NCBI GenBank assembly: GCA_965223435.1
Contig: CBDCWQ010000023.1
Coordinates: 744,001 to 808,000, forward strand
DNA: 64,000 nucleotides
Reading direction: 5' to 3'
Source: CBDCWQ01 sp965223435
Lineage (GTDB): Bacteria; Myxococcota; Kuafuiibacteriia; Kuafuiibacteriales; Kuafuiibacteriaceae
The notes beneath the pieces were generated by a model. It ran no database searches. It had not been told where the DNA came from and saw only the letters and a program-made list of their open reading frames with translations. Every line of letters starts with the position of its first letter. The first letter of the stretch is position 1. The translations under genes were made by a program, and so were the position numbers. This document shows positions 1-8,227 of this stretch, in pieces.

Positions 1-492
1 CATATCAACCGGGTCGCAAAAGTGGTGAAGGGTGGCCGCCGATTCTCCTTCTCTGCGCTGGTGGTGGTTGGTGACGGCGAGGGCCACGTAGGGGTGGGAC
101 TCGGCAAAGCCAATGAAGTTCCGGAAGCGATTCGAAAAGGGCGAGATCAGGCCGAAAAGAATTTGTTTCAAGTGCCGCTGATGGGGCGAACGATTCCTCA
201 TGAGATCGTGGGGCGTTTTGGCGCAGGGAAAGTGGTGATGAGGCCGGCAGCGCCGGGGACCGGTGTGATCGCGGGTGGTCCGGTTCGCGCGGTTTTGGAG
301 TCGGCGGGCATCCGTGATGTCCTCACCAAGTCATTCGGGACCCCGAACAAACACAACGTGGTCAATGCCGCGGTTCAGGGACTTAAAAGTCTGACTACGG
401 TCAAAGAGCAATCCGGCCGCCGCGGGGTTTCGGCCGATGAGTTGAAACCGGTTCCCCTGAAGATTCAGGTGCCGACGGGTCTCAGCCAGTAG
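1..492 (+). CDS. rpsE: 30S ribosomal protein S5 (5'-truncated by window edge)
   Basis: Structural protein of the 30S body, close to the decoding centre and mRNA entry. The reading frame is open to base 1 and begins HINRVAKVVKGGRRFSF, the conserved S5 segment that follows the missing N-terminal beta-strand, so the true start lies upstream of the window. The double-stranded RNA-binding N-domain glycine motif (VGVGLGKANEVPEAI) and the C-terminal fold (APGTGVIAGGPVRAVLE, GIRDVLTKSFG) are intact. It is followed 21 bases later by rpmD, the usual spc-operon order. The GTG at 22 is an internal valine codon, not the start. Confidence 0.97.
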   Translation, partial: HINRVAKVVKGGRRFSFSALVVVGDGEGHVGVGLGKANEVPEAIRKGRDQAEKNLFQVPLMGRTIPHEIVGRFGAGKVVMRPAAPGTGVIAGGPVRAVLESAGIRDVLTKSFGTPNKHNVVNAAVQGLKSLTTVKEQSGRRGVSADELKPVPLKIQVPTGLSQ

Positions 493-513
493 CATTTGGG
501 GAGGGTTTGTCAG

Positions 514-762
514 GTGCCAAGTTTGATCAAAGTGACGTTAAAGCGAGGGTTGAGCAAGTGTACCGACCGCCAGCTCGGGACCTTGCAGGGCCTTGGTTTA
601 AGGAAGCGACAGCAGTCGAAGGTTCTCAAAGATACCGCACCGATTCGCGGCATGGTGCTGAAAGTACAGCATATGCTTGAGGTTGAGCGCTTTGACGGCG
701 AAGACAGCCTTCGGGAAAGTGCCCGGCTGAACAAGCAGAGATCTGGCCAGCAAGACGGCTAG
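514..762 (+). CDS. rpmD: 50S ribosomal protein L30
   Basis: Small 50S protein. I place the start at GTG 514 because a GGGGAGGG Shine-Dalgarno lies 8-10 bases upstream and the product then begins VPSLIKVTLKRG like other L30 proteins. A TTG at 496 would put the ribosome-binding site inside the gene. The core (TLQGLGLRKRQQSKVLKDTAPIRGMVLKV) is typical. At 82 residues it is about 20 longer than the usual 58-62, because of a basic C-terminal tail after HMLEVERFDGE. Confidence 0.93.
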   Translation: MPSLIKVTLKRGLSKCTDRQLGTLQGLGLRKRQQSKVLKDTAPIRGMVLKVQHMLEVERFDGEDSLRESARLNKQRSGQQDG

Positions 763-781
763 GACCTAAGGGAGAAGGACC

Positions 782-1309
782 ATGAGCGGAGAGCTGAGTA
801 GACTCCAAGCGCCCAAGGGGGCCAACCGACGCGGCAAGCACAAAGGTCGCGGCATGGGATCGGGCAACGGCAAAACAGCAGGCCGCGGCATGAAAGGGCA
901 GAAGGCTCGAAAGTCTGGCCACGTTCGGCCGGGCTTTGAAGGCGGCCAAATGCCGATTCAGCGCCGCTTGCCTAAACGTGGTTTCAGAAACATTTTTGCC
1001 AAGGTTTTTGCCGAAGTTCGAGTAGATCAGCTGAATCAATTCGAGGCAGATTCGACGGTCGATCATGCCGAACTCAAACGTCACGGTCTGGCCAAGGGGC
1101 GGGTCGATGGCGTGAAAATCATCGGCAAGGGTGGTTTGTCCACCAAGGTGAGCGTGAAGGTGCATCGGATCAGCAAGGGCGCGCGCGAGACGATTGAAGG
1201 TTTGGGGGGCGCCGTCGAACTGATTCCCGACAAGCCGAAATGGGTTCGTCAGAACAGTCGCTTGGCTCGACGTCAAGCACAGAAGAGCGCCGGTGCGCCA
1301 CAATCCTGA
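782..1309 (+). CDS. rplO: 50S ribosomal protein L15
   Basis: Late-assembly 50S protein. The glycine- and lysine-rich N-terminus (GANRRGKHKGRGMGSGNGKTAGRG, with KGQKARKSGH after it) is the diagnostic L15 extension that penetrates 23S rRNA; the globular domain follows from about residue 60. Its 175 residues are somewhat longer than the usual 144-150, with a basic C-terminal tail. ATG 782 is preceded by GGGAGAAGG at good spacing. It sits between rpmD and secY, the classical spc order. Confidence 0.96.
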   Translation: MSGELSRLQAPKGANRRGKHKGRGMGSGNGKTAGRGMKGQKARKSGHVRPGFEGGQMPIQRRLPKRGFRNIFAKVFAEVRVDQLNQFEADSTVDHAELKRHGLAKGRVDGVKIIGKGGLSTKVSVKVHRISKGARETIEGLGGAVELIPDKPKWVRQNSRLARRQAQKSAGAPQS

Positions 1310-1361
1310 GACGTCGTCTTCGAGACGATTCTGGCTCGGGGCAATGTAGGAAAGGGAGCCC

Positions 1362-2681
1362 ATGACCTCTTCGTTCGCAAACATTGGAAAGGTCCCAGAG
1401 CTTCGGCAGCGGATCCTGTTTACGTTGTTCATGCTGGCGATCTACCGGCTCGGAATCTTCATTACTGTTCCGGGCGTGAATCGTGGCTTGATGCAGCAAT
1501 TCATCGAGCAGCAGTCAGGCACGCTGTTCGGCATGTTCAACATGTTTGTTGGGGGGGCTCTAGAGCAAGCCTCCGTGTTCTCTTTGGGCATCATGCCGTA
1601 CATTTCCTCGAGCATTATTCTTCAGCTTCTCACGGTGGCGGTGCCTACGCTGGAGCGGCTGAGCAAAGAGGGAGAGCAGGGCCGCAAGAAGATTACCCAG
1701 TACACACGGTACGGAACCATTCTCCTTTCGGTGATCCAGGGGGTTGTCATCGCAGGCAATCTCGAGAGTGCAAACTATAACGGTCAGAGTGTGGTGATTG
1801 ACCCCGGCTTTGGGTTTCAGGTTCTGACGGTCCTCTCTTTGACAGCCGGTACCGCGTTCATCATGTGGCTCGGCGAGCAGATCACGGAACGCGGTATTGG
1901 CAATGGCATGTCTCTCATCATCATGGCGGGGATTGTTGCGGGCCTGCCTGCAGGGGTTTATCGGACGCTGCAGCTGGCCAGCCAAGAAATTATTCAGCCG
2001 CTGAACCTGCTTTTCTTGCTGGTCGTGATCGTAGGAACGGTCGCGATTGTATGCTTTTTCGAGCGGGGACAGCGCCGTATTCCGGTACAATATTCGAAGC
2101 GCGTGGTCGGGCGGAAACAGTACGGCGGGCAATCCACGCACTTGCCGCTGAAGGTCAACACCGCCAACGTGATTCCGCCGATTTTTGCTTCTTCCTTGTT
2201 GCTGGGGCCGGCCACCCTGTCGCAGCTTTTTCCTGACTCTACAGTGATGCAGTGGCTGCAGGGCCAGATGGCACCTACCGAGTGGTCGTATAACGTGGTT
2301 TATGGCCTTCTTATTATTTTCTTCACGTTTTTTTACACCGCGATCATTTTCAACCCGGTCGATGTCGCGGACAACATGAAGAAGTTCGGCGGGTACATCC
2401 CTGGCATTCGCCCGGGCAAGCAGACTGCTGAGTATATTGAGCGGGTTCTGACTCGCATTACGGTGGTGGGTGCGCTCTATCTTGCGGCCGTGTGTGTGCT
2501 GCCCAATCTGCTTTTGGTTTATCAGAGCAATTTGCCCTTCTATTTTGGGGGGACCGGTGTGCTGATTGTGGTTGGGGTTGCTCTGGATACGGTCAACCAA
2601 ATTGAGTCTCATCTCATTACCCGGAGTTACGAAGGCTTGGCCGGGGGCGGGGCTCGGATACGTGGGCGTCGTACCGCGTGA
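1362..2681 (+). CDS. secY: Preprotein translocase channel subunit SecY
   Basis: Central pore of the Sec translocon in the inner membrane, working with SecE/SecG and SecA to export the many signal-peptide proteins in this window. The 439-residue length is normal and ten hydrophobic helices can be traced. Recognisable SecY signatures include the plug/TM2 region (GIMPYISSSIILQLL), the TM4-5 loop (GEQITERGIGNGMSLII), the cytoplasmic loop (RRIPVQYSKR) and the late motif FNPVDVADNMKKFGGYIPGIRPG. ATG 1362 follows GGAAAGGGAG. adk starts 13 bases downstream, so both are probably on one transcript. Confidence 0.98.
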   Translation: MTSSFANIGKVPELRQRILFTLFMLAIYRLGIFITVPGVNRGLMQQFIEQQSGTLFGMFNMFVGGALEQASVFSLGIMPYISSSIILQLLTVAVPTLERLSKEGEQGRKKITQYTRYGTILLSVIQGVVIAGNLESANYNGQSVVIDPGFGFQVLTVLSLTAGTAFIMWLGEQITERGIGNGMSLIIMAGIVAGLPAGVYRTLQLASQEIIQPLNLLFLLVVIVGTVAIVCFFERGQRRIPVQYSKRVVGRKQYGGQSTHLPLKVNTANVIPPIFASSLLLGPATLSQLFPDSTVMQWLQGQMAPTEWSYNVVYGLLIIFFTFFYTAIIFNPVDVADNMKKFGGYIPGIRPGKQTAEYIERVLTRITVVGALYLAAVCVLPNLLLVYQSNLPFYFGGTGVLIVVGVALDTVNQIESHLITRSYEGLAGGGARIRGRRTA

Positions 2682-2694
2682 GGTGGAGAAGCGT

Positions 2695-3345
2695 ATGAAT
2701 CTCCTGCTGATGGGTGCACCGGGCTCTGGAAAGGGCACGCAGGCGAAGTTGCTCGATCGCGAGATGGGATTACACCAGATTTCGACGGGAGACATTCTCC
2801 GTGATGCAAAGCGCAAGGGCGAAGAGCTGGGCCAGAGGGCCAAGCAGTATATGGACGCGGGCCAGTTGGTTCCCGATGATCTGATCGTCGATCTGATTCG
2901 CAGTGTTCTGGGGCAAGAGGACGGTGGCCGCGGCTGGGTGCTAGATGGTTTCCCCCGCACGATGCCGCAGGCTCAAGCCCTGGATGCCATGTTGGTCGAG
3001 ACCCATCGAAAGATTTCCAAGGTCCTCTTTATCGATGTGCCGGAGCAGGCGCTGCTGAGTCGCATCACGGGACGCCGTTCATGCCGCGAGTGCGGAAGCG
3101 TCTACCATGTGGTGTTCTCGCCGCCTAAAGTTGATGGGCGGTGTGACCGGGAGGGCTCGGTGCTCTATCAACGAGAGGACGATACCGAGGATAAGGTTCG
3201 GGTGCGGCTCGAGGCCTACCAGGCGCAGACTAAAGAGGTTATACCCTATTACTCGAAACAGGGCCTGGTGGCGACGATCGATGGTGAGCGGAAGCCAACG
3301 GATGTGTTTGCCGATATTCGCCGCACGTTGGAAGGGCTCAGCTGA
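2695..3345 (+). CDS. adk: Adenylate kinase
   Basis: Cytosolic nucleotide phosphotransferase (ATP + AMP to 2 ADP). The start at ATG 2695 gives the standard MNLLLMGAPGSGKGTQ opening with P-loop GAPGSGKGT; earlier in-frame codons overlap secY. The NMP-binding and LID regions are complete (DGFPRTMPQAQALD, GRRSCRECGSVYHVVFSPP, RCDREGSVLYQREDD), giving a 216-residue long-form enzyme. The LID has the first Cys pair (CREC), but the second pair reads C-D-R-E, so the fourth zinc ligand would be Glu instead of Cys or Asp. As in many bacteria it sits between secY and the rpmJ-rpsM group, but map and infA are not next to it. Confidence 0.97.
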   Translation: MNLLLMGAPGSGKGTQAKLLDREMGLHQISTGDILRDAKRKGEELGQRAKQYMDAGQLVPDDLIVDLIRSVLGQEDGGRGWVLDGFPRTMPQAQALDAMLVETHRKISKVLFIDVPEQALLSRITGRRSCRECGSVYHVVFSPPKVDGRCDREGSVLYQREDDTEDKVRVRLEAYQAQTKEVIPYYSKQGLVATIDGERKPTDVFADIRRTLEGLS

Positions 3346-3743
3346 GGTGCGTGATTTGTTTGGGGTGCCTCGGACGGAGATCGTTCGCGGGGGGCGGGGG
3401 CGTCTCATGCACGACCGTACGCGACCTCGGGTAGCCGGCGGTGCCTTTGCCGAACACCCACCACTTTTTGGGTGGAAAAGGGCTGTTGCCTGGGAGAGAG
3501 GTTCGCAGTGGGTCGCTGAATGGTTTGTTCGGATGCGATTCGCCTTGACCTATTCGTGGGAACGCCATCCGGGAGGCTGTATGCGGGTTTTCCAGCGATC
3601 GATGAGGGCAACGTTTTTTGTTGGGGGGGGCGGTGCCACTGTGCTAGCGCATCCCCGCCAGGGAGTAGCTTTGTCCGGGTTTTGAGAAGGTTGGACGCCC
3701 GCTGGGCTGTCCCCCGGGAACAGAGAGAAGACGAGAGGTTGGC
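3346..3743 (+). other. Non-coding gap adk-rpmJ (map and infA absent)
   Basis: About 400 bases with no credible gene. In many bacteria this position holds map (methionine aminopeptidase) and infA (IF1); neither the map metal-site motifs nor an IF1 OB-fold can be read in any frame. Open frames crossing it have atypical composition and no Shine-Dalgarno. A short imperfect inverted repeat (ACCCA...TGGGT, near 3458-3475) followed by AAAAGGG, and a T-run near 3611, may be RNA structure, but neither is convincing as a terminator. Confidence 0.5.
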
Positions 3744-3860
3744 ATGAAGGTTCGAGCTTCAGTGAAGAAGATGTGTTCGAAGTGCAAGGTGATTCGAAGA
3801 CGCGGGGTGGTCCGGGTGATCTGTCCTGAGAACCCCAGCCACAAGCAGCGGCAGGGCTAA
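3744..3860 (+). CDS. rpmJ: 50S ribosomal protein L36
   Basis: A 38-residue zinc-ribbon protein of the 50S subunit. The product starts MKVRASVKKMCSKCKVIRRR and contains C-X2-C, then C (VICPENPSH) and H, the four zinc ligands of the C-type L36. ATG 3744 is preceded by GAGAGG. The next gene, rpsM, starts 41 bases later, as in most alpha operons. Confidence 0.97.
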   Translation: MKVRASVKKMCSKCKVIRRRGVVRVICPENPSHKQRQG

Positions 3861-3901
3861 CGCCGGCCAAGGTTGCACGATAAGAAGGTAGGTAGATCAA
3901 A

Positions 3902-4267
3902 TTGGCGCGCATTGCAGGCGTGGACCTTCCACGAAACAAACAAATGAGGATCGCCCTTCGGGCGATCTATGGCATTGGTCCCAAGATTGCGGACGAGATT
4001 TTGGGCAAGGCCCAGCTCGCGCCGGATTTGAGCTCGGACGATGCTTCCGAGGATCAAGTCGCCAAGATTCGTGAGATCATCGACCGAGAATACAAGGTGG
4101 AGGGTGATCTTCGGCGTGAAGTCTCGATGAACATCAAGCGCCTCATGGATCTTGGTTGCTACCGGGGACTTCGGCATCGTCGGGGCCTGCCCGTTCGGGG
4201 GCAGCGTACCCATACCAACGCACGCACGCGGAAGGGCCCCCGGCGTGGAAGTATCAAAAAGAAATAG
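3902..4267 (+). CDS. rpsM: 30S ribosomal protein S13
   Basis: Head protein of the 30S subunit that bridges to the 50S and contacts P-site tRNA. The sequence starts MARIAGVDLPRNKQ and keeps the helix-two-turns-helix signature (GIGPKIADEIL) and the basic C-terminal tail (GLRHRRGLPVRGQRTHTNAR, GPRRGS). At 121 residues it is full length. The only start compatible with the conserved N-terminus is TTG 3902, preceded by AGGTAGG, so this ribosomal gene uses a rare start codon. Confidence 0.97.
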   Translation: MARIAGVDLPRNKQMRIALRAIYGIGPKIADEILGKAQLAPDLSSDDASEDQVAKIREIIDREYKVEGDLRREVSMNIKRLMDLGCYRGLRHRRGLPVRGQRTHTNARTRKGPRRGSIKKK

Positions 4268-4329
4268 GTTCGTGGCTTCGGACTCAGACGTTTCTGTTGA
4301 GAGCCGAACAGGTTAGGAATTTGTAAGCT

Positions 4330-4719
4330 ATGGCAAACCCAAAATCTGGCCAGAAGAAAAAGGCCAAGAAGAACATTCCGCACGGCGTTGCGCATATTCA
4401 GGGCACATTCAACAATACGCTCATCACCTTTACGGATATGGCCGGAAACGCGGTTTGTTGGAGCTCCGCGGGGTCGAAGGGTTTCAAAGGCTCGAGAAAG
4501 TCAACGCCGTTTGCAGCCCAGGTGGCTGCGGACGAGGCTGCACGACGCGCGATGGAACACGGTATGAAATCCGCCATCGTGCTTGTCAAAGGTCCGGGTT
4601 CGGGGCGTGAGGCTGCGCTTCGGGCGGTCGCTGCATCGGGACTCAAGATTACCTTGGTCAAGGATGTGACGCCCCTGCCTCACAACGGCTGCCGGCCTCC
4701 GAAGCGACGGCGCGTCTAA
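4330..4719 (+). CDS. rpsK: 30S ribosomal protein S11
   Basis: Platform protein of the 30S subunit. The 129-residue product has the S11 core (GVAHIQGTFNNTLITFTD, AGSKGFKGSRKSTPFAAQ, VKGPGSGREAALRA) and the C-terminal DVTPLPHNGCRPPKRRRV. Start ATG 4330 has a weak ribosome site (AGGA about 11 bases upstream). In the standard alpha operon rpsD follows; here rpoA comes next after 85 bases, so rpsD must lie elsewhere or be missing. Confidence 0.97.
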   Translation: MANPKSGQKKKAKKNIPHGVAHIQGTFNNTLITFTDMAGNAVCWSSAGSKGFKGSRKSTPFAAQVAADEAARRAMEHGMKSAIVLVKGPGSGREAALRAVAASGLKITLVKDVTPLPHNGCRPPKRRRV

Positions 4720-4804
4720 CGAGCGCGTGTTCGGCCTCTTTTTATTTCACGTCATGCAGTGGAGCGCTCGAGCCGACGGGTGCGTGGTGGCATGAGGAGG
4801 AACC

Positions 4805-5803
4805 ATGAGGGACATTCATCATAACTGGCGAGATTTGATTAAGCCCAAGCGGCTCTCTGTAGAAAAGGAGAGCCTGTCGAATCGCTACGGGCGGTTTTTC
4901 GCGGAGCCGTTGGAGCGAGGTTTTGGGATCACCATCGGGAACACCCTCCGGCGTGTACTGCTTTCGTCGCTCCAAGGGGCGGCGGTTACCTCGGTGCGCA
5001 TCGATGGTGCCTTGCACGAGTTCACCTCGTTGCCCGGGATCACCGAAGATGTGGCCGATGTCATTTTGAACGTCAAAGATGTCCTCATCAAAATGGCCAG
5101 CTACGACCAAAAAACGCTTCGTATCGACAAGAAGGGGCCCTGCGCGGTGAAGGCCTCGGACATTCAGTGTCCGGATGGCGTCTCCATTCTTAACAAGGAC
5201 ATGGTGGTGGCAACCGTTGGCGAGGACGGACATCTCAGCATGGAGATGACCTGCCGTAAGGGGCGAGGTTATGTTCAGGCGGAAGCGAATAAGACCCCCA
5301 ACATGCCGATCGATGCGATCCCGGTGGACTCCATCTTTTCGCCCGTGAAGAAGGTCAACTATCATGTGACCAATGCCCGTGTGGGACAGCAGACCGACTA
5401 CGATAAGCTCACCCTCGAGGTATGGACGGATGGTTCGGTCGCGCCAGAAGACGCCGTCGCGTACGCGGCGAAGATTATCAAGGACCAGCTTTCGATCTTC
5501 ATCAACTTTGAAGAAGACGCGGAGCCGGAGATTATCGTCGACGCACAACCCGAGGAGAAGTTCAACGAGAACCTTCTGCGTACGGTTGATGAGCTCGAAC
5601 TTTCGGTGCGTTCAGCCAATTGTTTGGCGAACGCCAACATCAAATACATCGGCGATTTGGTTCAGAAAACCGAGAGCGAGATGCTGAAAACCAAAAATTT
5701 TGGTCGCAAGTCTTTGAAAGAAATCAAGGAAATTCTTTCGGAGATGGGCCTTTCTTTGGGGCTTAAGCTTGACAGCTGGCCACCGAAGGAACTGAACAAG
5801 TAG
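4805..5803 (+). CDS. rpoA: RNA polymerase subunit alpha
   Basis: Alpha subunit that nucleates RNA polymerase assembly and, through its C-terminal domain, contacts UP elements and activators. The 332-residue product has the N-terminal dimerisation domain (GRFFAEPLERGFGITIGNTLRRVLLSS) and an alpha-CTD (VDELELSVRSANCLANANIKYIGDLVQ, then NFGRKSLKEIKEIL), joined by an acidic linker. ATG 4805 is preceded by GAGGAGG at ideal spacing. rplQ follows 14 bases later. The gene takes the place after rpsK that rpsD would normally occupy. Confidence 0.98.
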   Translation: MRDIHHNWRDLIKPKRLSVEKESLSNRYGRFFAEPLERGFGITIGNTLRRVLLSSLQGAAVTSVRIDGALHEFTSLPGITEDVADVILNVKDVLIKMASYDQKTLRIDKKGPCAVKASDIQCPDGVSILNKDMVVATVGEDGHLSMEMTCRKGRGYVQAEANKTPNMPIDAIPVDSIFSPVKKVNYHVTNARVGQQTDYDKLTLEVWTDGSVAPEDAVAYAAKIIKDQLSIFINFEEDAEPEIIVDAQPEEKFNENLLRTVDELELSVRSANCLANANIKYIGDLVQKTESEMLKTKNFGRKSLKEIKEILSEMGLSLGLKLDSWPPKELNK

Positions 5804-5817
5804 AGGGGAGTGCTTCG

Positions 5818-6207
5818 ATGCGCCACAGGCATGCATTTCGGAAATTTGGCAGGACGCCGGCCCATCGGAAGGCCATGTTCGCGAATCTGGCCAACGCGTT
5901 GATTGAACATGGGCGAATCCGCACCACCGACGCAAAGGCAAAGGCTCTTCGGCGGGTGACCGAGAAATTGGTCACGCTTGGCAAGAAGGGTACGCTGGGG
6001 GCTCGACGACAGGCGTACGCGTCGCTTGGAAGCGACCTGGCCGTAGGCCAGCTCTTTGGGGACCTGGCCGAGCGTTTCAAGGATCGGCCGGGCGGATATA
6101 CCCGGGTACTGAAGCTTGGTCCTCGCCCCGGCGATGACGCACCCATGTCCATCATTGAGTTCGTGGACTACGAGCCCGGTCGAGACGAGACCGAAGCCGA
6201 GGAATAG
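5818..6207 (+). CDS. rplQ: 50S ribosomal protein L17
   Basis: 50S protein near the exit tunnel and last gene of the alpha operon. It begins MRHRHAFRKFGRTPAHRKAMFANLANALIEHGRIRTT, a near-consensus L17 N-terminus, and ends with an acidic tail. The length (129) is normal. It is preceded by AGAGGGGAG and lies 14 bases after rpoA. No strong intrinsic terminator is visible directly downstream. Confidence 0.97.
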   Translation: MRHRHAFRKFGRTPAHRKAMFANLANALIEHGRIRTTDAKAKALRRVTEKLVTLGKKGTLGARRQAYASLGSDLAVGQLFGDLAERFKDRPGGYTRVLKLGPRPGDDAPMSIIEFVDYEPGRDETEAEE

Positions 6208-6763
6208 CCGAAGGGCTCCCGGCCGGGGCGCGGTGTTGCCCCTGGATCCCGAACGCCGTCAGGACGAAGCGAAGAATGGGGAAGGCGTCTCTTGGGCGTT
6301 GTTCATCCTGGTTCCGCCCGCTGCCGACCCCAAAGAAAAGCCAACCAGAGAGAACGCCGACGGCTCGCGTGTTCCCGTACACCTGGCGCCTTGAAAATGG
6401 CTTATTGCCATACCCCCGACGGCCGCGAAAATGATTCGGAAAATTAGGGTTTCTTGAAGCTTTAGATTCAGTTTTTTTTGTAAGTGGTGGTGATTACATC
6501 ATTATTCCGAGTGGTTGTCCGTTGTGACTGCCACCACAGCGCGGATCGAGGGGTCACCTTTTGGGGCTGACTGTGCAATATGAAGAAAGCGCGCCCGTCG
6601 ACGGGGTGAATCGGGGTGACCGATTGAGCAAGCGGGCATTTTTCAGCGGTGATTCGTCTCCTTGTCGTGTGACCCCAACGGTTGACACTGAGACGGTGGC
6701 CGCCTAAAGCCAGGGCTCTCAAAAGTGACTTGAGTCCTTGAACGGGTGAAGAGGAGACAAGAT
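6208..6763 (+). other. Intergenic region between alpha operon and lipoprotein locus
   Basis: About 550 bases without a supported gene. Local AT content rises sharply around 6420-6500, where a run of eight T (about 6472-6480) follows an AT-rich stretch; there is no clear GC-rich hairpin, so the end of the alpha-operon transcript is only suggested. A sigma-70-like promoter sits near the downstream end (6682-6710). Confidence 0.5.
6682..6710 (+). promoter_or_regulatory. Putative sigma-70 promoter for the lipoprotein locus
   Basis: A perfect -35 box TTGACA (6682-6687) is followed, after exactly 17 bases, by TAAAGC (6705-6710) as a moderate -10. Transcription would start about 6717, giving a leader of about 47 bases that carries the GAGGAG ribosome site for the gene at 6764. 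Confidence 0.45.
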
Positions 6764-7351
6764 ATGAAGCGGTTCATACTTACGATGACGTTGGCGGTAC
6801 CAGCCCTGGCCTGCGGTGGGGGGCAAAAAACAAACGAGGGGCAGCTCACGGCCCATGGCCCCGTGGTGCAATACCCCGAATGGGTGAATAAAGGCTCAGG
6901 CGCTTTCGGCGGCGAAAAGCAGGTGCTGTACGGGGTCGGTGCGGCTTCAGGCATTCGAAACCATGCCCTTGCAAGAACCACATCCGACAACCGAGCAAGA
7001 GCGGAAGTGTCTAAGATCCTCCAGACTTACTCTGCATCGCTCATGAAAGACTACAGCGCGTCGACGACCGCTGGAGACTTCAGTCAGTCTTCCGAAGAGC
7101 AGCATGTTGAGCAAGCGATCAAGACGTTTTCTGCCAACACTCTGAACGGGGTTGAGATCGTCGATCACTGGATTCATCCGACCGACGGCACCATCTACGC
7201 GCTCGCGCGCTGTGATCTCGCGGGCTTCATGGACCAAATTTCGAAGGCGAAGGAGCTTTCGAAACGGGTTAAAGAGGCGGTGAAACGATCGGCCGAGAGG
7301 AGCTTTGCGAACCTCGAAGCTGAAGAAGAGAAGGCCCAGAATCGCGAGTAG
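6764..7351 (+). CDS. LPP20-family lipoprotein
   Basis: Predicted envelope lipoprotein of 195 residues. I start at ATG 6764 because GAGGAG lies 8 bases upstream; the GTG at 6746 would include that site. Signal peptide MKRFILTMTLAVPALAC ends in a lipobox (ALAC, acylated Cys17). The mature part has the LPP20 pattern: P-E-W-V near the start, YGVGAASG, an Ala/Arg-rich helix (ARTTSDNRARAEVSKIL) and a strand-rich end (TIYALARCDL). First gene of a long same-strand envelope locus; the next gene, also LPP20-like, starts 25 bases later. Its body is strikingly similar to residues 70-210 of the fusion protein at 14556. Family function is unresolved; a role in outer-membrane or surface assembly is inference. 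Confidence 0.85.
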   Translation: MKRFILTMTLAVPALACGGGQKTNEGQLTAHGPVVQYPEWVNKGSGAFGGEKQVLYGVGAASGIRNHALARTTSDNRARAEVSKILQTYSASLMKDYSASTTAGDFSQSSEEQHVEQAIKTFSANTLNGVEIVDHWIHPTDGTIYALARCDLAGFMDQISKAKELSKRVKEAVKRSAERSFANLEAEEEKAQNRE

Positions 7352-7376
7352 CTGCTCGCAGGCAAGGGGGCAACGC

Positions 7377-8054
7377 GTGTCAGCAGCAAAGGCACTTCGC
7401 GCAATGGGGGTGCCGCCTTTCGGCCGAATCGCGCGCAGTTTCGGCGGGGGCTTGGTGCTCCTGGCTTTCTGGGGATGCGGTTCTGCGCAACGTCCTCAAC
7501 CGGTGGTCGAGGTGCCCGCGGCTCCGCCCAAGAAAGCCGCGGCGGAGGTCCCCGAATGGGTGGTCAAGATGCCTCGGAAAAACGGGTACATTTGCGCCAC
7601 CGGTGCGGTTGATCCGACCTTCTACCGACAAGACGGCCGGGTGCACGCGGCTGAGGCCGCCCGGGGCGAGTTGGCCAAGAGCATTGAGGTCCAGGTCACC
7701 AGCGTGATGTACGATGAGCAGTCTAGTGCGCACGGCCGAGACATCGATCAAGCGGTGGTGACCCAAGTCGTGGGGTCGATCACGGAAGGCGTCTTGTCCG
7801 GCTCCGAAGTGTTGGCCTACTGGTTTGACGACGTGGGGACGGTGTCTCGGGTGGGCATGACTTACGCGTTGGCCTGCATGTCGACGAGTCAATCCGTCGC
7901 ACAGCTGGCCGACAAGCTGAAGGAGGCGTACCAGGGAGAGGACCGTGAAGCGCAGGTTGCTCGGGTTCGCGATCGGGCCCAGGCAGCCTTTGACGAGCTG
8001 GAAGCTATGGAGGCCCGGGGAGGCCAAGCGGCGGTGCCGGGACCGGGGCAGTAG
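7377..8054 (+). CDS. LPP20-like secreted or lipoprotein
   Basis: A 225-residue exported protein. Start GTG 7377 is supported by AAGGGGG six bases upstream; ATG 7404 is an alternative. A hydrophobic stretch (GGGLVLLAFWGCGSA) ends in a Cys, but F-W-G-C is a poor lipobox, so acylation is uncertain. After a proline-rich linker the mature domain has the LPP20 hallmarks: PEWVVKMPRKNGYICATGAV, a helix starting HAAEAARGELAKSI, a middle helix and a final strand (YALACM), then an Arg/Glu-rich helix. It is probably co-transcribed with the LPP20 lipoprotein upstream. It is a diverged paralogue, not a copy. Confidence 0.75.
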   Translation: MSAAKALRAMGVPPFGRIARSFGGGLVLLAFWGCGSAQRPQPVVEVPAAPPKKAAAEVPEWVVKMPRKNGYICATGAVDPTFYRQDGRVHAAEAARGELAKSIEVQVTSVMYDEQSSAHGRDIDQAVVTQVVGSITEGVLSGSEVLAYWFDDVGTVSRVGMTYALACMSTSQSVAQLADKLKEAYQGEDREAQVARVRDRAQAAFDELEAMEARGGQAAVPGPGQ

Positions 8055-8227
8055 GACCGTTTTTCTCAGCCCCTTTTGGTGGATAGCCTCTTGGCCGAGG
8101 TCGTCCTTCGTTGGGGCCGCGCGGTGGGGAAACGTAGCGATTTGCTCGATGACCGTGTGGGCATTGGGCACCTCTGAACTTGGGGCGGCCCGTGTGTCCT
8201 CAGTTCGGAATCTTTGGAGGTTTGGTG

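Noticed and set aside
1560..2960. Minus-strand open frame of 466 codons opposite secY and adk
   Set aside because: Antisense shadow of well-conserved genes; no plausible protein features.
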